Assembly (NCBI GenBank): GCA_964599655.1
Contig: CAZRGV010000105.1
Location: forward strand, 1-21,364
DNA length: 21,364 nucleotides
Reading direction: 5' to 3'
Origin: CAZRGV01 sp964599655
GTDB taxonomy: Bacteria > Planctomycetota > Planctomycetia > Isosphaerales > Isosphaeraceae
Shown: positions 1 to 7,102 of the stretch, piece after piece
Numbering within the stretch: position 1 is the first letter of the stretch
Layout: every line of letters begins with the position of its first letter
Notes under the pieces: generated by a model
What the model saw: the letters and a program-made list of their open reading frames with translations, nothing else
The model's database searches: none
Told to the model about the DNA's origin: nothing
Made by a program: the position numbers and the translations under genes

Positions 1-27
1 ACCAGTGCTCCGACCGATCGAGGAAGA

Positions 28-267
28 CACTGGTGGACAAGCCACCAGTGCCACCTAGCGAGTGGATCGAGGGAGGACACTGGTGGACAAGCCACCAGTG
101 CCACCCGACCTGCTTCGAGTGATCGAGGGAGGACACTGGTGGACAAGCCACCAGTGCCACCCGACGAAGACACTGGTGGACAAGCCACCAGTGCCACCCG
201 ACGAAGACACGGGTGGACAAGCCACCCGTGCCACCCGACGAAGACACGGGTGGGCAAGCCACCCGTG
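28..267. repeat. Tandem hairpin repeat array, six copies
   Basis: Six copies of a 23-base inverted repeat lie at 28-50, 78-100, 134-156, 171-193, 208-230 and 245-267. Each has 9-base arms around a 5-base loop (ACAAG, or GCAAG in the last copy). The last four copies recur every 37 bases; the first three are spaced 50 and 56 bases apart by extra sequence containing GATCGAGGGAGGA. Copies 1-4 have arms CACTGGTGG/CCACCAGTG. Copies 5-6 have CACGGGTGG/CCACCCGTG, so both arms changed together and pairing is kept. The period of 37 is not a multiple of three, so the array is unlikely to be kept for a protein product. Bases 1-7 (ACCAGTG) look like the end of a seventh copy. The array starts 14 bases past the stop of the minus-strand gene at 282-1226. 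Confidence 0.9.
245..267 (-). terminator. Possible 3'-end hairpin of the DUF6263-like gene
   Basis: The hairpin copy nearest the gene (9-bp GC-rich stem, 5-base loop) begins 14 bases downstream of the TGA at 284-282 on the minus strand, with five more hairpins behind it. Placement suits transcript termination or 3'-end protection. There is no T-tract after any stem, so it is not a classical intrinsic terminator and the role is inference. Confidence 0.3.
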
Positions 268-281
268 GCACCCGGCGTGGG

Positions 282-1226
282 TCACTCGGGCTGGGTGATG
301 GTGTTGTTTTCGATGGTCAGGTCGAGCTCGGCCTTCAGGTCGGTGCCGTTGATGGTCATGGCCAGGTCCCCCTTGATCCGGAATTTGTCCTTCGACTCGA
401 CCGGCTGGCCGGCCTCGCGATCGAAGAGGATGGTGCCTTCGGAGGACTCGACCTTCAGGTCGCTCTTGCCGATCTTGACGGGGGAGCCGTCGTCTTCTTT
501 GGCGAACGTGACCGACTTGGCCTTCACGCCGATCTTGTCGAGCGTCTTGCCGTTTTTCTCGACCGTGCCGAGATACTCGTACTGTTTTTCGAAGGTGAGG
601 GTCTGGCCCTGGCCCAGGTTCATGACTTCGGTGCGGACCCAGGGCTCGCCGGGACGAACGAGGATGTTGGGGAACTTGTCGTCTTCTTGCTGGGTGGCCT
701 GCTTGATCATGTCGGGATCGACGCGGTTCTTGACGAGGTCGGCGGCCAAGGGGTTCTTGGCCTTGAGCTTGTCGAGGGCGTCCTGAGCGCCCTCCACGGC
801 GACGACCTTGTCGTCCTTGTCGCGAACGATGGTGAACTGGACGCCGACGAGGGCCTGGAAGAGGTCGGTGATCAGGGCGACGGTGGGGTTGTCGGGTTTG
901 TCGGCGGGGGGAGCGGCCGAGTCGTACGCGATGTTCAGGCCGCCGGGGAGGTTCATGTTGGCTCGGATCGCCTCGATCTTGCTGTCGATGGGCAGCGAGC
1001 CATCCTCGCGCCGCTTGCCGACGGATCGGAGCGTGGTCACGGTCTGCTCCACCTCGGTCTCGATGTCCATGCCGTTGATCGTGAGGATCTGGTGGACGTT
1101 CGAGGTGGTTTCCGAACGGGACTTGGACCCTTCCTTGTCCTTGTGTTCGAGTTTGACCTGGGCCTGGCTGGTCGAGGCCCAGAGCGCGAGCAGGGCGGCC
1201 GACATCAGCAGGGCGGCACGGTTCAT
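282..1226 (-). CDS. Secreted DUF6263-like hypothetical protein
   Basis: The 314-residue protein starts with a clear signal peptide: Asn-Arg after Met, then a hydrophobic stretch to about residue 20, ending in TSQA before QVKLEHK, so cleavage near residue 22 is likely. The mature part is rich in charged residues and beta-type segments (LEHKDKEGSKSRSETTSN near the front, FRIKGDLAMTINGTDLKAEL near the end). It resembles the DUF6263 family of secreted proteins common in planctomycetes. That match is by eye, and no catalytic motif is visible, so function is unknown. The ATG at 1226 is preceded by GAGGGAG about nine bases upstream. A TTGACA box upstream suggests its own promoter, separate from the enolase behind it. 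The hairpin array follows its stop. Confidence 0.8.
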   Translation of the reverse strand: MNRAALLMSAALLALWASTSQAQVKLEHKDKEGSKSRSETTSNVHQILTINGMDIETEVEQTVTTLRSVGKRREDGSLPIDSKIEAIRANMNLPGGLNIAYDSAAPPADKPDNPTVALITDLFQALVGVQFTIVRDKDDKVVAVEGAQDALDKLKAKNPLAADLVKNRVDPDMIKQATQQEDDKFPNILVRPGEPWVRTEVMNLGQGQTLTFEKQYEYLGTVEKNGKTLDKIGVKAKSVTFAKEDDGSPVKIGKSDLKVESSEGTILFDREAGQPVESKDKFRIKGDLAMTINGTDLKAELDLTIENNTITQPE

Positions 1227-1287
1227 GGTGGGGGGCTCCCTCTGGCGTTGGAGACGCGGTCGAGAACGAACGACGTCGTCGAGCCGG

Positions 1288-1317
1288 ATTGTCCCGATCG
1301 GTTCGGACGATTGTCAA
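1288..1317 (-). promoter_or_regulatory. Candidate sigma-70-type promoter for the DUF6263-like gene
   Basis: On the minus strand a perfect TTGACA (-35) lies at 1317-1312, followed after 18 bases by GACAAT (-10, four of six matches) at 1293-1288. It is about 60 bases upstream of the ATG at 1226. The strong -35 and correct order support it; the -10 is weak. Confidence 0.4.
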
Positions 1318-1506
1318 TGGGCCGGAGGCTTCGGAGCGCCTGTTCCAAGGTGGTCGCGGCTCCGATCGGTCGGGCCTCTTCGCCGGCAGGGGTCATTCGG
1401 GGGTCGTGGGAAGTTCTTGGGTGGTTGTCGGGAAACGGAGGGTGTTGGTTGGTGGGGTGGCCGAGGTTTTGGAAGGGAATGAGGGGCGGGGTTGGGGGGG
1501 AGCGAT

Positions 1507-2823
1507 TCAAACTCCGAGCGCCTCGCGGCCGGCGAAGCGTGCGGAGGGGCCGAGGTGGTCCTCGATGCGGAGGAGTCGATTGTACTTGGCCAAGCGTTCG
1601 GAGCGTGCGACCGAGCCGATTTTGATCTGTCCGGCGGCGGTGGCGACGGCGAGGTCGGCGATGGTGGTGTCCTCGGTCTCGCCCGAGCGGGCCGAGATGA
1701 TCGCGCGGTAGCCGTGGCGGCGGGCCAATTTCAGGGTGTCGAAGGTCTCGGAGAGCGTGCCGACCTGGTTGAGCTTGATGAGGATGGCGTTGGCGGCGTG
1801 GCGTTGGATGCCTTGCTGGAGCCGGTGGGTCTGGGTGGCGAACAGGTCGTCGCCGATGAGCTGGACCGTGCCGCCCAGGCGGCGGGTCAAGGCGACCCAG
1901 CCGTCCCAGTCGTCCTCGGCCAGGCCGTCCTCGATCGAGACGATGGGGTATTGCTTGGCCCAGTGTTCCAGCATGGCGACCATGCCGGCGGCGTCGAGCG
2001 GCTCGCCGACCGACCGCAAGGTGTAGCGGCCGGTGTTCGGGTCGTGGAAGTGGGTGGCGGCGACGTCGAGCGCGATGGCCATGTCGACGCCCATGGTTTT
2101 GTGGCAACGCAGGGCGGCTTCCAGGATGTGGTCGACGGCGTGGCACTCGGCGCTGAGTTTCGGGCCGTAGCCCCCTTCATCGCCGACCAGGTGGTATTCC
2201 TCGCCCGAGTCGCGAAGGACGTCGCCCAGGCAACGGTAGATGGCGACGGTCATTTCGAGGGCCTCGCGGTAGCTCCGGGCGCCGACGGGGACCATCAGGA
2301 AGTCTTGAAAGTCGAGGTTCTGTCCGGCGTGGAGGCCGCCGGAGATCATGTTGATCATCGGCATCGGCAAGGTGGGCTCGGCCGGCTCGCCGGGGTCGAG
2401 CCACTGCCGCCAGAGTCGGTTCAAATGAACATACAAGGGTTCTCGCCGGGAGGCCGCGGCGGCGTGGGCGACGGCCAGGGAGACGCCGAGGATGGCGTTG
2501 GCTCCGAGGCGGCTCTTGTTGGGGGTGCCGTCGAGGGCGATCAACGCCCGGTCGATGGCCTGCTGGTCGTCGAGGTCGAGGCCGACGACCTTGGCGGCGA
2601 TTTCGGAGGTGACGTGCCGGACGGCGCGTCGCACGCCGAGGCCGTCGAAGTGGGGATCGCCGGAGTCTCGCAGCTCGAGCGCCTCGTGCCGGCCGGTGCT
2701 GGCACCGGAGGGGACGATGGCGCGGCCCTGGGCGCCGTCGGAGGAAACGGCTTCGACCTCGACCGTGGGACGGCCCCGCGAGTCGAGCACCTCGCGGGCG
2801 AACAGTTGGGAGAGCTTGGACAC
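1507..2823 (-). CDS. eno: Enolase (phosphopyruvate hydratase), divergent form
   Basis: The 438-residue protein is enolase-like throughout and of normal family length. It would convert 2-phosphoglycerate to phosphoenolpyruvate in glycolysis. From the chosen start, visible landmarks are the SGAST loop near 43, His165 in GGLHAGQNLDFQDF, Glu216 in GDEGGYGP, Asp253 in ALDVA, Glu298 in SIEDGLAEDDWDG, GDDLF near 324, Lys350 in LIKLNQVGT, SGETED near 380 and Lys401. Two positions differ from typical enolases: the acid of the QEF motif is Asp174 instead of Glu, and the usual SHRSGETED is SARSGETED (Ala378 for His). The GTG at 2823 is preferred because GAAGGGG lies seven bases upstream and the enolase fold begins there; the frame is open to another GTG at 2934 but that extension has no ribosome site and no enolase similarity. 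It lies 117 bases behind a kinase gene on the same strand. It could be the housekeeping enzyme or a paralogue with another substrate. Confidence 0.9.
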   Translation of the reverse strand: MSKLSQLFAREVLDSRGRPTVEVEAVSSDGAQGRAIVPSGASTGRHEALELRDSGDPHFDGLGVRRAVRHVTSEIAAKVVGLDLDDQQAIDRALIALDGTPNKSRLGANAILGVSLAVAHAAAASRREPLYVHLNRLWRQWLDPGEPAEPTLPMPMINMISGGLHAGQNLDFQDFLMVPVGARSYREALEMTVAIYRCLGDVLRDSGEEYHLVGDEGGYGPKLSAECHAVDHILEAALRCHKTMGVDMAIALDVAATHFHDPNTGRYTLRSVGEPLDAAGMVAMLEHWAKQYPIVSIEDGLAEDDWDGWVALTRRLGGTVQLIGDDLFATQTHRLQQGIQRHAANAILIKLNQVGTLSETFDTLKLARRHGYRAIISARSGETEDTTIADLAVATAAGQIKIGSVARSERLAKYNRLLRIEDHLGPSARFAGREALGV

Positions 2824-2940
2824 GACGGGACCCCTTCGTTCCCTGGCGGTTTCCGGACCAAGGCGGCAAGCGGCGGGCGGTGGCACCGGGACAGGTCGGA
2901 CGCCGACCTTTCGCGCGAGCGCCCGACCCTCCACGGCGAT

Positions 2941-3972
2941 TCAGGCACTCGTCCCCGGGATTCGAGAGATGTCCAGCATTTCTCGTGCCGCGATTCGCAT
3001 CAGGTCGTTCCAATTCGGAAGTTCGGACATGAGCACGTTGCGGGCGAAGCGCCGGACGGCCGTTTGCGAGGGTTCGTCGAGGTAATCGACGGGGCTTTTT
3101 CCATCGACCCGGGCCAGAGCGCAGGCCGCGGTGTGCGACACGCTCCGGCGAACGCGGTCGCTATCGGGCGAGAGGCCCGCGTGCTGGTGGTACGACGTCC
3201 AGAACGCGCGGATCAATTCGAGATACGGCACCGGCTCGGGGCAGGCCCGGACGGCCTTCAGCAGGAGGTGGCTGAGGAAGAAGCCGAGGTCGAAGGCCGG
3301 GTCGCCCGCGTGGGCGGTTTCGAAGTCGACGAGGGTCAGGCCTTGGGGGTGGACCAGGATGTTTTTGGGGCTGAAATCGGCGTGGACGAACGTTCGCTCG
3401 CTCGCGTCGATCGTCTCGTCGATCAGGGCGTGGAGCCGGTTGGCCAGCGAGGGATGGTTGAGGGCGACGGTCCGGTAGAACGGGTCGAGGCGGAGCTGGT
3501 CGAAGACGGTGAGGTCGGCGAAGGGTTCGAGCGCGGCGTTGGAAACCGGCTGATGCATGGCGGCGAGGATGGCTCCGGCCTCGAGGGCGACGGCCGGATC
3601 GGCCTCGCCGGCCAGCAGGCGCTCTTTCCAGACGGTGGCGTCGTCGGGAGCGCAGGACATGGCGAAGAGGTAGTTCTCTCGGTCCTCGAAGAGGACCTTG
3701 GGCACTCGGCCCGGCGGGAGGACGGTCGCCAGATGTTCGAGCGCGGCCTTTTCGGTCCAGATCCGGTCGAGGCGGCTGACCCAGTGCGCGCGGGTGCGCA
3801 ATTGCTCGCGCGACTGCTTGAGCACGAAGGGGGCTTGCCCCTGGACCTCGACGCGCAGGACGATGTTGGAGACGCCCCAGCCGAGGGCCCGGATGTTTGG
3901 CGTCGAGGGACCGGGCACGAGGCCCGTGTCTCGGAGGTAGTCGGCGGCGTTTTCGGGAACGATCTCTCGCAT
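2941..3972 (-). CDS. Aminoglycoside/methylthioribose kinase-fold phosphotransferase
   Basis: The 343-residue protein has the small-molecule kinase layout of the APH superfamily. There is a probable ATP-binding lysine in FVLKQ (Lys52), a catalytic loop HADFSPKNIL (His197, Asp199, Asn204) and a metal-binding aspartate in LVDFE (Asp216), followed by DPAFDLGFFLSHLL. The LKQ segment followed by Trp-Arg-Glu spacing, and the TVWKERLLAGE stretch, are reminiscent of methylthioribose kinase (MtnK). This is a family impression only; no mtnA or mtnW-type gene is nearby. The ATG at 3972 matches the start of the conserved domain. It is first in a minus-strand pair with the divergent enolase and is divergently oriented to the ThiO-like oxidase 68 bases away. 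The substrate is unknown; antibiotic resistance is not implied. Confidence 0.85.
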   Translation of the reverse strand: MREIVPENAADYLRDTGLVPGPSTPNIRALGWGVSNIVLRVEVQGQAPFVLKQSREQLRTRAHWVSRLDRIWTEKAALEHLATVLPPGRVPKVLFEDRENYLFAMSCAPDDATVWKERLLAGEADPAVALEAGAILAAMHQPVSNAALEPFADLTVFDQLRLDPFYRTVALNHPSLANRLHALIDETIDASERTFVHADFSPKNILVHPQGLTLVDFETAHAGDPAFDLGFFLSHLLLKAVRACPEPVPYLELIRAFWTSYHQHAGLSPDSDRVRRSVSHTAACALARVDGKSPVDYLDEPSQTAVRRFARNVLMSELPNWNDLMRIAAREMLDISRIPGTSA

Positions 3973-4040
3973 GGCTGGGGCTCCGGCGCCGCGCTTCGCT
4001 TCGGGTTCTTGGCGGTCGGCTTCGACGGGGGTGATCGACG

Positions 4041-5150
4041 ATGGCGCGTTCGACCGACGTGGTGATTATAGGGGCGGGCGCGATCGGAGGCGCGGTGGCC
4101 CTGGCGCTGTCGGGTCGAGGGCTGACGGTGACGGTGGTCGAGTCGGGCCGGATCGGCCGTGGGGCCAGTTGGGCGTCGGCCGGGGTGCTGGCGCCCGAGT
4201 GGGGCCAACACGACCCGCCGGCCCTGACCCGGCTGGCGACCGACAGCCTCGCGCTCTGGCCCGATTGGGCGGCCGAGGTCGAGGCGCGTTCGGGCGTGGG
4301 TCTGAACGTCCGGAAGGACGGCCTGCTGAACCTCTGGGTCGATCCCGAGACGCCGGAGCGGCCGCGCGAGCTGGCGCTGGAGGCTCCGCCCCTGGGGCCG
4401 TCGGGTCAGCGCTTGACCGCCGACGAGGTCCGCCGCCTCGAACCCGTGCTGAGCGGGCCGATCGCCGGCGCGGTCTTCGATCCGGAGGTGTACCAGGTCG
4501 ACAACCCGAGGCTGGCGCCGGCCCTGGCCCGCGCGGCCCACGAGCGGGGCGCGCGGTTCCAGGTCGGCGCGCCGGTGGTCGGACTGTCGCGCTCGAACGG
4601 CCGATGCCACGGAGTGATCGTCGCCGACGGCTCGACGATCGAGGCCGGGGCGGTGGTCCTGGCGGCCGGTGCGTGGTCGGGTCCGCTCTCGATGGCGATG
4701 GGCGTTCGCCTGCCGGTCGAGCCCTGGCGCGGGCAGATGCTCCGCGTCGACGCCGAGAGCCGGCCCTTGCGGCACGTCGTTTTCTGTGGCGAGCTGGTGC
4801 TGGTCCCGCGCCCGCATGGCCCGCTGGTTGTCGGCACGACGCTGGAGAAGGTCGGCTTCGACTCGAGGGTGACGCTCGGGGGGCTTTGTCACATCCTGGC
4901 TCGTGCCGACCGGATGGCCCCCGGCCTGGGCGGATTGCCCGTCGCTCACACCTGGGCCGGCCTTCGGCCCGACGGCCTGCCGTACCTCGGCCCGGTTCCC
5001 GGCTGCGACGGCCTGTTCGCGGCCACCGGCCACGGCCGCAAGGGGATCATCCTGGCTCCCATCACCGGCGAGGTCCTGGCCCGTCTCATCGTGGACGGCG
5101 CGCTCGACCCCCGGATCGAAGGCTGCTTGCCCGCCCGTGCGGTCGAATGA
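4041..5150 (+). CDS. thiO: FAD-dependent oxidoreductase, glycine oxidase (ThiO) type
   Basis: The 369-residue protein belongs to the DAO flavoprotein family and fits ThiO in length. The FAD-binding Rossmann motif GAGAIGGA lies at residues 11-18, and ASWASAGVLAPE just after it is typical of ThiO. Near the C-terminus, WAGLRPDGLPYLGP contains the arginine (about 309) that binds the substrate carboxylate in glycine oxidase, followed by ATGHGRKGIILAP, the FAD-contacting end motif. ThiO oxidises glycine to iminoglycine for the thiazole ring of thiamine. No other thiamine gene is visible, so another amino-acid or amine substrate is possible. A GGGGG run about ten bases upstream may serve as ribosome site. 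It ends 22 bases from the convergent Uma2 gene. Confidence 0.85.
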   Translation: MARSTDVVIIGAGAIGGAVALALSGRGLTVTVVESGRIGRGASWASAGVLAPEWGQHDPPALTRLATDSLALWPDWAAEVEARSGVGLNVRKDGLLNLWVDPETPERPRELALEAPPLGPSGQRLTADEVRRLEPVLSGPIAGAVFDPEVYQVDNPRLAPALARAAHERGARFQVGAPVVGLSRSNGRCHGVIVADGSTIEAGAVVLAAGAWSGPLSMAMGVRLPVEPWRGQMLRVDAESRPLRHVVFCGELVLVPRPHGPLVVGTTLEKVGFDSRVTLGGLCHILARADRMAPGLGGLPVAHTWAGLRPDGLPYLGPVPGCDGLFAATGHGRKGIILAPITGEVLARLIVDGALDPRIEGCLPARAVE

Positions 5151-5172
5151 CCTGACCCGGCCCGACCTCCGT

Positions 5173-5760
5173 TCAGGCGTTCGTCGTCGGGGCGGCCGGC
5201 TCGGGCGGGAAGAGGTCGCCGACCCGGCAGCGGAAGCCGGGAATCACGTCCTCACCGCTCAGCTCGTCGGACTCTCGAAGCTCGGCCACGGTCTGGTCGG
5301 CCCGGTGGATGCGGACGAGCCTTGTCGGCGGATAGACGACCCAGACCAGCCGGACGCCCGCCTCCAGGTACTCCCGCACCTTCTTCTCCACCTCGTAGGC
5401 CAGGTCGTTGGGCGAGATGACCTCGACCGCCAGGTCGGGCGCGATCGTGATGTAGCCCTCGTCGAGCTGCTCGACCGGCAATCGGTCGCGGAGGACGGCG
5501 GAGACGTCGGGCTTGCGAACCCGGTCCGGATGGCCAGGGAAGCACCGGTAACCGCAATCGGCCGCGAAGATCCAGGCGATGTTGCCAGGCTCGCAATAGT
5601 CGCCGAGAAGGCGGTTGAGTTTCGAGGCGACGAGGCTCGAGAGGGCGCTCACGTTTCGCTCCACCAGGTGGCCATCGACCAGCTCGTAGCGGTTGCGGTC
5701 GGGATGGGCCAGGAGGTCGTCGGGAGTGTAACGGGTCTGGGGTTCCGCCGTCGTGCTCAT
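5173..5760 (-). CDS. Uma2-family (DUF820) putative endonuclease
   Basis: The 195-residue protein matches the Uma2/DUF820 family, a PD-(D/E)XK nuclease fold found in many copies in planctomycetes and cyanobacteria. It begins with YTPDDLLAHPDRNRYELVDG, the usual opening. The nuclease-core residues are visible: Asp85 in RKPDVSAVL, Glu113 in LAVEVISPNDLAYE and a lysine pair at 126-127 in EKKVREYLEAGVRLVWVVYP. The ATG at 5760 is preferred over the in-frame GTG at 5772 because GGTGGG lies seven bases upstream of it. The biological role of this family is not established. It faces ThiO tail to tail and is divergent from kdsA. Confidence 0.85.
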   Translation of the reverse strand: MSTTAEPQTRYTPDDLLAHPDRNRYELVDGHLVERNVSALSSLVASKLNRLLGDYCEPGNIAWIFAADCGYRCFPGHPDRVRKPDVSAVLRDRLPVEQLDEGYITIAPDLAVEVISPNDLAYEVEKKVREYLEAGVRLVWVVYPPTRLVRIHRADQTVAELRESDELSGEDVIPGFRCRVGDLFPPEPAAPTTNA

Positions 5761-5896
5761 CGTTTGGCCCACCTTCGCGATGCAGTCGGGAGGCGAGATC
5801 CGAGGTCTGGCCCCGGTGTCGTTGCTCCCATTGTAAACGATGGGCCTTTGAAAGGGATCGGAGGCGGTTCGCCTCGCCGGTTTGGGGCGGATGGGA

Positions 5897-5902
5897 TACG
5901 AT
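5897..5902 (+). promoter_or_regulatory. Possible -10 element for kdsA
   Basis: TACGAT (four of six matches to TATAAT) lies about 96 bases before the kdsA start in the divergent Uma2/kdsA spacer. No good -35 is visible. It resembles other TA-N3-T boxes ahead of genes in this window. Confidence 0.2.
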
Positions 5903-5998
5903 CTGGGGCGGGCCGGCCGGGTCGGAGGGAGTCAGACGGCTTGAGGGGATCGGCCTGGCTTCGCTTCGGCGTCACGTCAAGGAAGAAGGAGACCTTGC

Positions 5999-6850
5999 AT
6001 GACCGTTCCCAACCCCGTCACGATCGGTCCGGTCCAGGTCGGCCGGGGCCGGCCGCTGGTCCTGATCGCCGGCCCTTGCGTCATGGAGCCGAACGACCTG
6101 ACGCTGTGGATCGCCCGTCGCCTGGTCGAGATCCGCGACGCGCTCGGCGTTCCGTTGATCTTCAAGGCGTCGTTCGACAAGGCCAACCGGACGTCGAAGA
6201 CGAGCTATCGAGGGCCGGGCTTGCACGAGGGGTTAAAGGTCTTCGAGCGGGTCAAGGCCGAGACCGGCCTGCCGGTGACGACCGACGTGCACGAGACGCA
6301 CCAGGCCGCGCCGATCGCCGAGGTCGTGGATCTGCTTCAGATTCCGGCATTTCTCGCCCGGCAAACGGACCTTCTCGAAGCCTGTGGGCGCACCGGGCGG
6401 GTGGTGAACGTGAAGAAGGGGCAGTTCATGGCCCCGTGGGACATGTCGCACGTCGTGGCCAAGGTGGTCGAGGCGGGCGGGCCGGGCGTGCTCCTGACCG
6501 AGCGTGGCACGACGTTCGGTTACGGCCGGCTGGTCAACGACTTCCGGGCGATTCCCCAGATGCGGGACACGGGGGCGCCCGTGGTCTTCGATGCCACGCA
6601 CTCGGTGCAGCTTCCGAGCGCGGGCCAAGGGGTCTCGTCCGGCGAGCGGGCGATGGTTCCCTACCTGGCGAAAGCGGCGGTGGCCACCGGCTGCGACGCC
6701 CTCTTCCTGGAAGTTCATCCCAGGCCCGAGGAGGCCCTTTCCGACGGCCCGAACGCGCTTCGGCTCGACGACCTGGAGGGCCTGCTTCGCACCTGCCTTC
6801 GGATCCGTGAGGCCATCGGCGAGCCGGTTCCGAGGGAACTTGCGCGGTAG
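5999..6850 (+). CDS. kdsA: 3-deoxy-8-phosphooctulonate synthase, metal-dependent type
   Basis: The 283-residue protein condenses phosphoenolpyruvate with arabinose 5-phosphate to KDO 8-phosphate, a step in making the inner core of lipopolysaccharide. Family motifs run the whole length: IAGPCVMEP (23-31), FKASFDKANRTS (55-66), SYRGPGL, TDVHE, LQIPAFLARQTDLL, NVKKGQFMAPWDM, LTERGTTFGY, FDATHSVQLP and ALSDGPN. The metal ligands of the Aquifex-type enzyme are all present as Cys27, His201, Glu238 and Asp249, with the same spacing (174, 37, 11) as the known C11/H185/E222/D233 set. The E. coli enzyme has Asn in place of the cysteine, so this is the metal-requiring class. AAGGAG lies seven bases before the ATG. 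No other KDO genes are in view. Confidence 0.97.
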   Translation: MTVPNPVTIGPVQVGRGRPLVLIAGPCVMEPNDLTLWIARRLVEIRDALGVPLIFKASFDKANRTSKTSYRGPGLHEGLKVFERVKAETGLPVTTDVHETHQAAPIAEVVDLLQIPAFLARQTDLLEACGRTGRVVNVKKGQFMAPWDMSHVVAKVVEAGGPGVLLTERGTTFGYGRLVNDFRAIPQMRDTGAPVVFDATHSVQLPSAGQGVSSGERAMVPYLAKAAVATGCDALFLEVHPRPEEALSDGPNALRLDDLEGLLRTCLRIREAIGEPVPRELAR

Positions 6851-7102
6851 GAAGATCGTGGGAGGGTGCCCCCCCGACGGCCGACCACGGAGCCCGTCGA
6901 TTCCGTTGAGGGCCCTGGGGCGACCAGCGATCGAACCTTTCGGCGGCGGGTCTCGTAAGAGGAGAAATTGGGGCCGCCAGGCTCCGGGGACTCGCTGCGC
7001 CCATCGCGAATCCGCACAATGGAATTGGTCGGAGCGCCCGGGCGACCGGTCTCAACGTCTCCACTGCTCCTCAACCCGCGGATTTTCGAGGCAACGACCC
7101 CC

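Noticed and set aside
28..267. CRISPR array
   Set aside because: Units repeat in tandem without unique spacers of even length, the spacing varies (50, 56, 37), and no cas gene is present.
62..298. Short plus-strand peptide encoded by the repeat array
   Set aside because: The 37-base period changes frame with each unit and there is no ribosome site.
2824..2934. Longer enolase start at GTG 2934
   Set aside because: No ribosome site, and the 37 extra residues have no counterpart in enolases.
2941..3972. Antibiotic resistance gene
   Set aside because: The APH fold covers many metabolic kinases; the motifs here lean toward methylthioribose kinase-like members and the neighbours are metabolic.
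1492..4065. Very long plus-strand open frame opposite enolase and kinase
   Set aside because: It is the antisense shadow of two recognised genes; the translation is Gly/Val/Asp-rich with no family motif, as expected at high G+C.
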